NCBI GenBank assembly: GCA_020200095.1
Contig: JAIVJJ010000255.1
Span: 1 to 34,902 of the forward strand
DNA length: 34,902 bases
From: Acidobacteriota bacterium
Lineage (GTDB): Bacteria; Acidobacteriota; Blastocatellia; Pyrinomonadales; Pyrinomonadaceae
Direction of reading: 5' to 3'
Part shown: one piece after another, positions 7,234 to 15,532 of the stretch
Layout of the letters: each line of letters starts with the position of its first letter
How positions within the stretch are numbered: the first letter of the stretch is position 1
Translations under genes and position numbers: made by a program
The notes under the pieces: generated by a model
Database searches by the model: none
Told to the model about the DNA's origin: nothing
What the model saw: the letters and a program-made list of their open reading frames with translations, nothing else

Positions 7234-10200
7234 TTTTTTTCTCCCTTTTAACAAACGAAGCCGGAACGCGAACGAAAACGGTCGTTCCCTGTTTCGGCGC
7301 AGACTCAATTTCAAATGTTCCGCCGACGAGCGCGGCGCGTTCCTCCATTCCCATCAAACCGAGACCTTTGCTTCGATTCTTCTTATCATTCGGTTTAAAG
7401 CCTTTGCCGTCGTCTTCGATGATTAGAACAATCAAATCGTCGCGCCTCTCAAGCACCACGCTCACGCTTTTGGCTTGGGCGTGTTTGTGCGTGTTATTGA
7501 GCGCTTCCTGCGTGATGCGGTAGAGATTTATTTCGACTTCGGGCGCGAGTCGCATTTTTTTTAATTTTGAAGCGTGAAACTCCACCGTCACGCCCGCGTG
7601 ATGCGACCACTCGCGCGCGTAATTTTCGAGTGAAGCAACCAAACCCAAATCGTCGAGCGCGGCGGGGCGCAATTCCCAGGCGAGAAAATCAACGTCCGCG
7701 TCAATTTGTCTGGCGATAATCTGTATTTCGTCAATTTTGCCGCAAACCTCTTCTTCCTCGCATATTTTTCTCGCGGCTTCGAGCTTTAATCTTAAAGCGG
7801 TTAATTGTTGACCGAGTTCGTCGTGTAAATCGCGGGCGATGCGTTTTCGTTCATCTTCCTGCGCGCTGATGAGTCTTTGCAGTATTTCCTTATCCTGCAC
7901 GGCTTGTTCGGCTTCGATTTTTTCGGTCTGGTCGCGGCAGATTTTGACAAAACCGTGAATTCCGCCGTTGCGAAGCGGCTGCATCACGCCGGAAGCGTAA
8001 AAACGCGAGCCGTCTTTGCGAATGTGCCAGCGCTCGTCTTCGGCTAATCCGGTCTCGGCGGCGCACTCTATTTCCATTGCGGGAACGCCCCGCGCCTGGT
8101 CTTCGGGCGTGAACAAAATCGCGCCGCTTTTACCGATGATTGCTTTTTCCTTCCAGCCGAAAGTTTTTTCCGCGCCCGTGTTCCACGAATCGACCAGATT
8201 GTCTTTGGTAACTGTAAAAATAGCGTAATCGCTTGCGCTTTCAAGCAACAAGCGCAGACGTTCTTCTGATTTCAACAAGGCTTGTTCCGACTTTTTGCGT
8301 TCGGTGATGTCAACGGAAACTCCGACAATGCCAATCATTTTTCCCTGACCGTCGTTGATCGGCGAATTAAAAACCTGTGCCGGAAATGTCGCGCCGTCGC
8401 GCCGTTTCACCTGAAACTCGCCCGACCAGCTTTTTCCCTGATTCAGCAGCGACATAATCTCTTCGGCTTGTTCAGCCATTATCTCCGGCGTCGTTATTTC
8501 ACGAACATTTCGACCCTGCACTTCGTCAGCCGTCCAGCCGTAGAGTTTTTCGGCAAACCGATTCCAGAAAATAATCTTACCGTCCATATCCGTAGCGATC
8601 ACGGATTGCTCGACCGTGTTGAGCAGATTAGCCTGAAAGCGGATGGATTCTTCCGCGCGCCTGCGCTCGGTGATAACGCGCGTCGAACCGGCGACGACTT
8701 CGACCGTTCCGTCTTCGCCGGTGACGGGCGTGAAAATATATTCGTAAAAGCCTTCCTTGCCCGCCGGATTCGTGTAAGGCGTTTCGTCCCTGACGATTTC
8801 CCCTGTTTCGACGACTTCGAGAATCTGCGCGTGCAGTTTGTCCGCCAATTCCTTCGTATACGGCAGCTCGCGGAAAGTTTTGCCCGTGATTTTTTCAATC
8901 GTGATGCCGAGCAAATCGAGCAGCGGTTTGTTGGCGTAGGTGAAACGCCCTTCCTTGTCGAAGGTGTAGGCGAAATCGGCGATTGACGAGAGCGCGGTGT
9001 CGAAAACTTTGGCTTGCCGCTCGCGGCTTTGAGCAACCTTGTTCAAAGCCTGTTCAATCTCGATGCGCTTTGTGATGTCTATAAAAGTTATGACCGTGCC
9101 GATGATTTGGTCTGTCGCCGTGCGATACGGGTAAACGCGCATCAGCAGCCATTTGCCTTTAACGTTTTCAAATTCGCGCTCGACGGTTTGCAGAGTTTTA
9201 AGAACCAGTTCGGCATCCTTTTGCAGATCGACGAAATTCATTTTCGTCGCGATGTCGGCGAGCGGGCGATTTAAATCCGAGTCAATTAAATTAAAAACCG
9301 CGCGCGCGACCGGCGTGAACATTTTGACGCGCAAGGTGCGGTCGAGAAAAATCGTGCCGATGTCGGACGAAGTCAATAGATTCTGGAAATCGCTGTTCGA
9401 TTGGGACAGCTCTTCGATTTTGAATTTCAATTCGTCATTGACCGTCAGCAATTCTTCGTTGACCGACTGCAATTCCTCGCGGCTCGTCTCGAGTTCTTCG
9501 GCGGTCGAGCGCAGCTCTTCGTTGATCGCCTTCAATTCCTCGTTCGAGGCGCGCATCTCTTCGGTCTGCGCTTCGTATTGCTCGACCGAGAAGCGAAGCT
9601 CCGTTTTCGTCCTTTCCAATTCTTCTTCGAGTTGCCGCACAATCGGCTCGTCCGACGAGATGATTTTTTCCGCCTCATTCTCCACGTCTGTCGCTTGGGA
9701 AGACTCGAACAGAACAAGCAGAAAACCGCGCGCCGTGTCGTCATCGCGCAAAATCGGACGAACATGAATGTTGATAAATTCCGTTTGTCCGTCAATCTGC
9801 GCTTTCACATTGGCGGCGCCGACGTTCGCCCGACGCTGAACTGCTTGAAACATCGCGGTTCTGAGTTCGACGCGCAGTTCCGGATGAATCAACTGAAGAA
9901 GATTTTTCGTCGGCTCGCCGCCCGCAAATTGCAGAAAGCGTCCGGCTTTCGGCGACAAATGCGCGATGTCGTAATTTTCGCTGACGACAATCGAAGGCGG
10001 CGCGTATTGCTCGAGCATCTGCTGATGAAGCTGGCTGAAAGTGATGCGTTCGAGCAGGCGATTTTCCCGTTCCTGCACGGTCATCGCCGCCGATTTCTGT
10101 TCGGCGTAAAGCATCGGCTGCCACACCTCCGGCATCGGATACTGAATTTTCGGCGTTGCCTCGCGGCTCTGGTAAATGTGCTGCTCTTTGCTGACGCTCG

Positions 10201-11674
10201 CAAACAAATTAATCGAGCCTTCAATTGATTCCGATGTTCCGAGGAAAAGAAACTTGCCCGGATTCAAAGCGAAATGAAAAGTTTTTATCGCCCGTTTCTG
10301 CGCCGTGTCGTTAAAATAAATCAGCAGATTGCGGCACGTGATAAGGTCGAGACGCGAAAACGGCGGGTCTGTCAAAGTATTGTGTTTGGTGAACAAAATC
10401 ATCTCGCGCAATTCGCGCCCGATGCGAAAGCCGTCCACGTCTTCGATAAAAAATCGCTGCAATCTTTTACGGGACACGTCCGCCGCGTCAACGAGCGTGT
10501 AAAAACCTTCGCGCGCGTGAGCAATCGCGTCTTCGTCAATGTCGGTAGCAAAAATCAGAACCGCAGGCGCATCCGTTTTTCCTTCAAGCTGCTCGGCAAA
10601 CACCATCGCCAGACTATAGGCTTCTTCGCCCGTCGCGCAGCCGGCGACCCAAATGCGAATTTCATCTTTGGCTGTTTTGTCCTGCAAAATGCGCGGCGCG
10701 ACTTCGGTTTCCAAAAACCGAAACGCTTCCTCGTCGCGGAAAAAATTCGTTACCGAAATCAGCAAATCCTTCAAAAGCGCAACGGTTTCATCCGGGTTAT
10801 CGCGCAGGTAAGCGGCGTAGTCGGCGACCGTCTGAAGATCGTGGACGATGATGCGCCGTGCGATGCGCCGCAAAACCGTCGGATGCTTGTAATTGGTAAA
10901 ATCGTGTCCGGTGCGAACTCGCAAAAGAGCGAAAATCTCGCGCAACGCCGATTGGTCTTTGTCAGGTCGAGATTCTGGAGAATCCAGAATCTCGACCTGG
11001 GTGAGATTCGTTTTGTAAGCGATAATCTTCGCCGGAATCTCCCGCACATTCAAAACCTGGTCAACCAGATTGGTCGCAATCGAATTGCGCGGCATCTCGC
11101 CAAACTCGGCTTCGCGCGGGTTCTGCACGAAAACCACGCCGCCGCGTTCCTTGACGCGCTTGAGTCCCATCGAACCGTCCGCGCCCGTCCCCGAAAGAAT
11201 GACGGAAATCGCCCGCGTTTGATGCGATTCAGCCAGCGTGCGAAAGAAAAGATCAATCGGAGCGCGGCGTTCCTCGATGTTCACATTCGGCTCGATGACG
11301 ATACACCCGTCAAGCATTTCCAAATGCTGATTCGGCGGCACGACGTAAACGTGATTCGGCACGATCTTCACCCGTTTCATCACCTGAGTTACGGGAATCT
11401 GTGCCGTCGTCTGCAAAACTTCCGCCAGGCGGCTTTCGTGGTCGGGTGAAAGATGCAGAATAACGACATAAGCCACGCCCGAATCGGCGGAGACATTTTC
11501 AAAAAATTCCTTCAGGGCTTGTATGCCGCCGGCAGACGCGCCGATGCCGACGATTAAAAAATCCTTGTCGGCAGCCTTTTGTAAAGATGCCTTTTCGGTG
11601 ACGATTTTTTTAGATTTGGATTTTTTCATAACGCTTTTACAAAGCTGATAACAATAGATTTTATAAATTGCCAC
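7226..11674 (-). CDS. CheB-CheR-multi-PAS-HisKA_3 histidine kinase fusion (1482 aa; start may be MKKSKSK at about 11629)
   Basis: CheB GIGASAGGIQALKEFFE and LSGTGADGSMGL; CheR VTNFFRDEEAFRFLE and VAGCATGEEAYSLA; coiled coil EELKAINEELRSTAEELETSREELQSVNEELLTVNDELKFKIEEL; several PAS repeats; ERKRIARDLHDELGQQLTALRLKLE and GLGLMGMEERAALVGG HATPase. Confidence 0.93.
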   Translation of the reverse strand: MAIYKIYCYQLCKSVMKKSKSKKIVTEKASLQKAADKDFLIVGIGASAGGIQALKEFFENVSADSGVAYVVILHLSPDHESRLAEVLQTTAQIPVTQVMKRVKIVPNHVYVVPPNQHLEMLDGCIVIEPNVNIEERRAPIDLFFRTLAESHQTRAISVILSGTGADGSMGLKRVKERGGVVFVQNPREAEFGEMPRNSIATNLVDQVLNVREIPAKIIAYKTNLTQVEILDSPESRPDKDQSALREIFALLRVRTGHDFTNYKHPTVLRRIARRIIVHDLQTVADYAAYLRDNPDETVALLKDLLISVTNFFRDEEAFRFLETEVAPRILQDKTAKDEIRIWVAGCATGEEAYSLAMVFAEQLEGKTDAPAVLIFATDIDEDAIAHAREGFYTLVDAADVSRKRLQRFFIEDVDGFRIGRELREMILFTKHNTLTDPPFSRLDLITCRNLLIYFNDTAQKRAIKTFHFALNPGKFLFLGTSESIEGSINLFASVSKEQHIYQSREATPKIQYPMPEVWQPMLYAEQKSAAMTVQERENRLLERITFSQLHQQMLEQYAPPSIVVSENYDIAHLSPKAGRFLQFAGGEPTKNLLQLIHPELRVELRTAMFQAVQRRANVGAANVKAQIDGQTEFINIHVRPILRDDDTARGFLLVLFESSQATDVENEAEKIISSDEPIVRQLEEELERTKTELRFSVEQYEAQTEEMRASNEELKAINEELRSTAEELETSREELQSVNEELLTVNDELKFKIEELSQSNSDFQNLLTSSDIGTIFLDRTLRVKMFTPVARAVFNLIDSDLNRPLADIATKMNFVDLQKDAELVLKTLQTVEREFENVKGKWLLMRVYPYRTATDQIIGTVITFIDITKRIEIEQALNKVAQSRERQAKVFDTALSSIADFAYTFDKEGRFTYANKPLLDLLGITIEKITGKTFRELPYTKELADKLHAQILEVVETGEIVRDETPYTNPAGKEGFYEYIFTPVTGEDGTVEVVAGSTRVITERRRAEESIRFQANLLNTVEQSVIATDMDGKIIFWNRFAEKLYGWTADEVQGRNVREITTPEIMAEQAEEIMSLLNQGKSWSGEFQVKRRDGATFPAQVFNSPINDGQGKMIGIVGVSVDITERKKSEQALLKSEERLRLLLESASDYAIFTVTKDNLVDSWNTGAEKTFGWKEKAIIGKSGAILFTPEDQARGVPAMEIECAAETGLAEDERWHIRKDGSRFYASGVMQPLRNGGIHGFVKICRDQTEKIEAEQAVQDKEILQRLISAQEDERKRIARDLHDELGQQLTALRLKLEAARKICEEEEVCGKIDEIQIIARQIDADVDFLAWELRPAALDDLGLVASLENYAREWSHHAGVTVEFHASKLKKMRLAPEVEINLYRITQEALNNTHKHAQAKSVSVVLERRDDLIVLIIEDDGKGFKPNDKKNRSKGLGLMGMEERAALVGGTFEIESAPKQGTTVFVRVPASFVKREKKNV
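10964..11000. repeat. Perfect 17-bp inverted repeat with 3-nt loop inside the kinase CDS
   Basis: caggtcgagattctgga (10964-10980) gaa tccagaatctcgacctg (10984-11000). Confidence 0.9.
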
Positions 11675-11862
11675 TAGCTTTAGCTAGTAGACAGCCTTGC
11701 TAGCAATCAAGCGGCTTTAGCCAAAGTTAAAATAAAAATCAATCATCCTTTTTGCTTCAGCTAAAATTAGGCTAAAGCCATCAGGAAATTTAGAAAACAC
11801 AGTTTGGCTAAAGCCTCTGCTCTTTACTCAAACTGTCCCACTAGCTAAAGCTAGTGGCAATT
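11666..11862. repeat. Palindromic REP/MITE-like unit L (~197 bp) with perfect 23-bp terminal inverted repeats
   Basis: aattgccactagctttagctagt (11666-11688) / actagctaaagctagtggcaatt (11840-11862); internal ggctttagcc / ggctaaagcc hairpin halves. Confidence 0.85.
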
Positions 11863-11878
11863 GAAAAACAATTTCTTA

Positions 11879-12397
11879 TGTCAACAGAACCAGCCTAATT
11901 TTCTTTATCCTTTAATTTCTGAAATCCTGCACGGCTCAAAAAATCTTCAAACTCGTCACCAAAACTTCTCTTTCGGTGATGTTCTTCTTGATTGGCAATA
12001 TATTTTCTGACGCTTTCTAAAGTCGATTCGCTTACGGAAACAGCAAAATACTCGTCCTGCCATTCAAATTTTGTTTTGCACAAACGATTTTTGTTCGTCC
12101 AAAATGAAGACTCGCCTTTTATCAACTGCATTATTTTCTCAATCGTCTGGTCTGTTCCCAAAGAAATTAAACAATGAACGTGGTCTTTATGACCGTTGAT
12201 GAAATCGAGATGTATATTTTTAGCCCGCGCGTTTTCTCGAATATGCACGAAAACTTTTTGTCTCGTTTCATCCGTTAGATATGGCTCGCGGTTTTTTGTC
12301 GACCAAACAAGATGTATCCAGACTTTGACGAACGGCATATTTATTTAGGCTGAAGCCTGCTGTCTATTTTCACTTTGTCCACCGGGTTCTGTTGACA
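11879..12397. mobile_element. Transposase unit bounded by 13-bp perfect inverted repeat TGTCAACAGAACC / GGTTCTGTTGACA
   Basis: 11879-11891 and 12385-12397 are exact reverse complements flanking the Y1 transposase ORF; also cagcctaa (11891-11898) / ttaggctg (12345-12352). Confidence 0.65.
11895..12338 (-). CDS. IS200/RAYT-like Y1 (HUH) transposase
   Basis: MPFVKVWIHLVWSTKNREPYL; HUH motif in HKDHVHCLISL; candidate catalytic Tyr in VRKYIANQEEHHRKRSF. Confidence 0.9.
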   Translation of the reverse strand: MPFVKVWIHLVWSTKNREPYLTDETRQKVFVHIRENARAKNIHLDFINGHKDHVHCLISLGTDQTIEKIMQLIKGESSFWTNKNRLCKTKFEWQDEYFAVSVSESTLESVRKYIANQEEHHRKRSFGDEFEDFLSRAGFQKLKDKEN

Positions 12398-12420
12398 TTT
12401 TGCCTTTATAAATTGTTTTT

Positions 12421-12631
12421 GATTTTATAAATTGCCTCCAGCTTTAGCTGGAGGTTTAGTTAGCAGCAAAGCAAGCGGCTTTAGCCCAATAGTAATAAAA
12501 AAATCAATCATCCTTTTTAGCTTTAGCTAAACTTTGGCTAAAGCCAAGAGGAAATTTCATTTTTCTCCTATTCGGCTAAAGCCTTTTGTTATATCCAATC
12601 AAAGTCCACTAGCTGAAGCTGTGGCAATTTA
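12421..12631. repeat. Palindromic REP/MITE-like unit R, homologous to unit L
   Basis: Shares gattttataaattgcc, aagcggctttagcc, aatcaatcatccttttt, ggctaaagcca, aggaaattt, ggctaaagcc and ccactagct-aagct-gtggcaatt in the same order as unit L. Confidence 0.8.
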
Positions 12632-12695
12632 TCAAAGCAAAATGTGAGCAGAGCCTTGCTAAAGCTAGTGGCAATTTATAAATGATTCGATTCTT

Positions 12696-13664
12696 TTAAT
12701 TGCTCTTAGCGTCTTCGGCTTGCTGCCGCAATTTGTCGCTGCTTAATTGCTCGTGCGTTAAGACGACTTGCCTGACGGCTTGCGCTCGATTCTGCGCTTC
12801 TTTCGCCTTTTTGAAAAACATCGCGGCAAGTTTCGGCTGATTGACTTCGGCAAAATGGTCGCCGATATGATTGAGCAGCATTATGCTTTCTTCGACGCCG
12901 CGCATCGCGCTGTATAAACTGTCTTCGATATTTTCCGTCACGGTCGCCAGCAAACTGTCGGCGGAATATGCGTGTCCGGTATGACACCGAAAACGGGCGC
13001 GTTTGCCGTCTGTGATTTTCAATAAAACGCCGTGACAATCCGGGCAGGTAAACGGCGTCAGCTCGCCGAATTTCATAATGCCCGACTCAAACGCGCTATC
13101 TTCTGCCGCAACGCCGATTTCAATTTTAGTTTTTTCATCGTCTTCCATATTTACCTCAGAAGTTCCCGCTGTTTTTTCTTTTGATAAGCGGACGAGAAGG
13201 TCAGCCATTTGCGCGACGGGAACGCTGTAATCGACCGCTACTTCGCGTAGGGCGTTTTCCGGCATCGAAGGAATTTCCGCGTCCGCCGGGTCTTGAACAA
13301 TCGCCAAACCGCCGTGATGTTTTATTGTCCAGAGTCCGGCAGTTCCGTCATCGAGCGCGCCGGACAAAATCACGCCGATTACCTTTGAGCCGTAAGAATA
13401 GGCGGCAGAACGAAAAAGCGGGTCAACAGCGGGACGAAAACGATTTTCCTTTGGACCTTTGGTGACGCGCACTTGCCCGTTTTCAATTAGTAAATGTCGG
13501 TCGGGCAGCGCGACGTAAATCCGGTTCGGCTCGATTGCTTCGCCGTCGCAAGCGTGCGCGGCAGAAAGAGTTTCCAAACGATTCAAAACCTGCGGCAGAA
13601 CGCTGCGAACGTCCGGCGACATATGCCAGACGACGAACAGCTCGGCTCCGAAATCTTTCGGCAA
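12696..13664 (-). pseudogene. CheB-type methylesterase lacking the N-terminal GASAGG catalytic-Ser segment, with C-terminal zinc-ribbon-like domain
   Basis: In-frame homology continues upstream of the TTG start as FEAIKKLVGGLPKDFGAELFVVWHM and then hits a TGA at 13695-13697; LSGALDDGTAGL present; CPDCHGVLL...CHTGHAYSADSLL C-terminus. Confidence 0.65.
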
Positions 13665-13821
13665 GCCGCCGACAAGTTTTTTTATCGCTTCAAATCAAAA
13701 AGGCGTGGAACAAGTGTGAGAACATTTTTGCGAGAAGCGCGCTTTACTTTTAAGCCCTTCCTCACGGTTGCGCTACTGACACGGTTTCACAGAATAATGT
13801 CCGCTCTCATGACTTATATCC

Positions 13822-15315
13822 TTAAACTTTCTTTTCCTTCCATTTTCCGCGTTTGAAAAGTATTGCGCTGACGATTGCCAGCACCGAAAACGCAATTGTA
13901 ATCGCCCAGAAAACGCCGTCCGCGCCAAAGCCGAAATGATAAGCCAGAACGTATGCGAGTGGAATTTCAAACAGCCAAAAGATAAAAAGATTCAGATAAG
14001 TTGGCGTCCAGGTGTCGCCCGCGCCGTTGAACGACGATTCCAAAACCATTCCGAAGGCGTAGAACACAAAACCGTAAGCGACGATGTGCAGACAACTTGT
14101 GCCATAAGCCAAAACCTGCGGCTCGTCGGTGAAAAACCCGACAATTGCTTTCGAGAAAAACAGAAATATCAAACCGACCGCCCCGAGAACCGCCGCGTTG
14201 ATAAAACTCGCTTTCCAAACCGACGCTTCGGCTCTTTCGGGTTTGCCCGCGCCCAGGTTTTGCCCGACGAGCGTTGCTGCCGCGTTGCTTAAACCAACTG
14301 CCGGAAGAAGCGCGAACATAATCACGCGCAAACCGATGACATAACCGGCAATCGCTTCGCTGCCGAAACCGGCGACGACGCGAACCAATGCGCTCCAACT
14401 CGCCGTCGCAATCGTGAATTGCAAAACAGCGGGCGCGGCGATTTTAACTAGATTCAACAAAATTTCCGAATCGAGTGTCCAATGTTCCTTGCGAATCGTA
14501 ATGCGTCTGCTTTTACGAAACAAAAACCACGCCGCGAACAAAACGCCCGCGCCGCGTCCAATCGTCGTTCCTACAGCTGCACCCGTTACGCCGAGTTTCG
14601 GAAAAATCCAATAATCGAGTAACCAGTTTGGCGCGTTAATGCCGAAAAACGCGAAAATATCCGCGCCGTAAATGAAACACGGAGCGAGAAAGATATTCAA
14701 AAGATTCGCCAGAAACAAAACGCGCATCGCAATTGCCGCGTCGCCCGCACCGCGAAAAATCGCGTTCAGGAGAAACAAAAAAACGATGACGGCGTTCCCG
14801 CCGAGCATTATGCGCGTGAACGTCGTGCCTTGCTCGATAACCTGCGGCTCAGCGCCGAGCAATGAAAGAAAAGTCGGCGCGAAAATGATACCGATTAAAC
14901 TCATCACGACGGAAACAATCACGCCCAAATAAATCGCGTGTGCCGCGCTTCGCGCCGCGCCTTCCGCATCTTTTTCGCCGGTTCGTCGAGCAACAGTCGC
15001 CGTCGCGCCGACGCTTAAACCGATGCCGACGGCATAAACAATCGCCAGCATTGATTCGGTCAAACCGACGACCGCCACCGCATCCGCGCCGAGTTTAGCG
15101 ACAAAGAAAATATCCACAATGGCGAAAACGCTTTCCATCAGCATTTCCAAAATCATCGGAACCGATAAAAGAAATATCGCCAAACCAATTGACCCGGAAG
15201 TAAAATCACGCTCCGAGCCTGCGATTGCTTCGCGCAATACAGAGAAAAAACTTTGCCGCCTTTCGGCGGATTCGACTCCCGACGGCACAGGAGTATTTCC
15301 CGAATTATTCAACAT
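13822..15315 (-). CDS. MATE-family efflux transporter
   Basis: ~500-aa polytopic membrane protein with two MatE-like halves: SVPMILEMLMESVFAIVDIFFVAKLGADAVAVVGL and AAPAVLQFTIATASWSALVRVVAGFGSEAIAGYVIG. Confidence 0.92.
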   Translation of the reverse strand: MLNNSGNTPVPSGVESAERRQSFFSVLREAIAGSERDFTSGSIGLAIFLLSVPMILEMLMESVFAIVDIFFVAKLGADAVAVVGLTESMLAIVYAVGIGLSVGATATVARRTGEKDAEGAARSAAHAIYLGVIVSVVMSLIGIIFAPTFLSLLGAEPQVIEQGTTFTRIMLGGNAVIVFLFLLNAIFRGAGDAAIAMRVLFLANLLNIFLAPCFIYGADIFAFFGINAPNWLLDYWIFPKLGVTGAAVGTTIGRGAGVLFAAWFLFRKSRRITIRKEHWTLDSEILLNLVKIAAPAVLQFTIATASWSALVRVVAGFGSEAIAGYVIGLRVIMFALLPAVGLSNAAATLVGQNLGAGKPERAEASVWKASFINAAVLGAVGLIFLFFSKAIVGFFTDEPQVLAYGTSCLHIVAYGFVFYAFGMVLESSFNGAGDTWTPTYLNLFIFWLFEIPLAYVLAYHFGFGADGVFWAITIAFSVLAIVSAILFKRGKWKEKKV

Positions 15316-15532
15316 AAAAATTTGTTTATTTAGAAAAAAAGAAAAATGAGCGAGATTTTCCGCATCGTTTGAGAAACGGAAAACAGAATAAAACTTGGCG
15401 GCAATTTAGCGGATTATTATTTTCATATCAGTTTGAGAATATAACATTAAGATTCGCAATTGGAAAATCGAGCCGAGCGAATATTTAATTTTATTCGCAA
15501 AAATATAATCACCCGACAAACAAGTTTTCTCT

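Noticed and set aside
6710-7523. ORFs on both strands overlapping the response regulator (6710-7141 -, 6771-7022 +, 6974-7426 +, 7026-7523 +)
   Set aside because: Arg/Ser-rich alternative-frame artefacts of a GC-richer coding region.
9400-9690. Quasi-tandem repeats in DNA (gaattcttcg/gaattgc words)
   Set aside because: Explained by the Glu-rich coiled-coil heptads (NEELKAINEELRSTAEELETSREELQSVNEELL) typical of CheR-kinase fusions.
8282-11449. Several long plus-strand ORFs (8282-8986, 9153-9767, 9401-10228, 10274-11449)
   Set aside because: Shadow ORFs opposite the well-supported CheB-CheR-PAS-kinase; Arg/Phe-rich low-quality translations with no recognisable domain.
13181-13856. Plus-strand ORFs opposite the CheB-like gene
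   Set aside because: Antisense frames without domain signatures.
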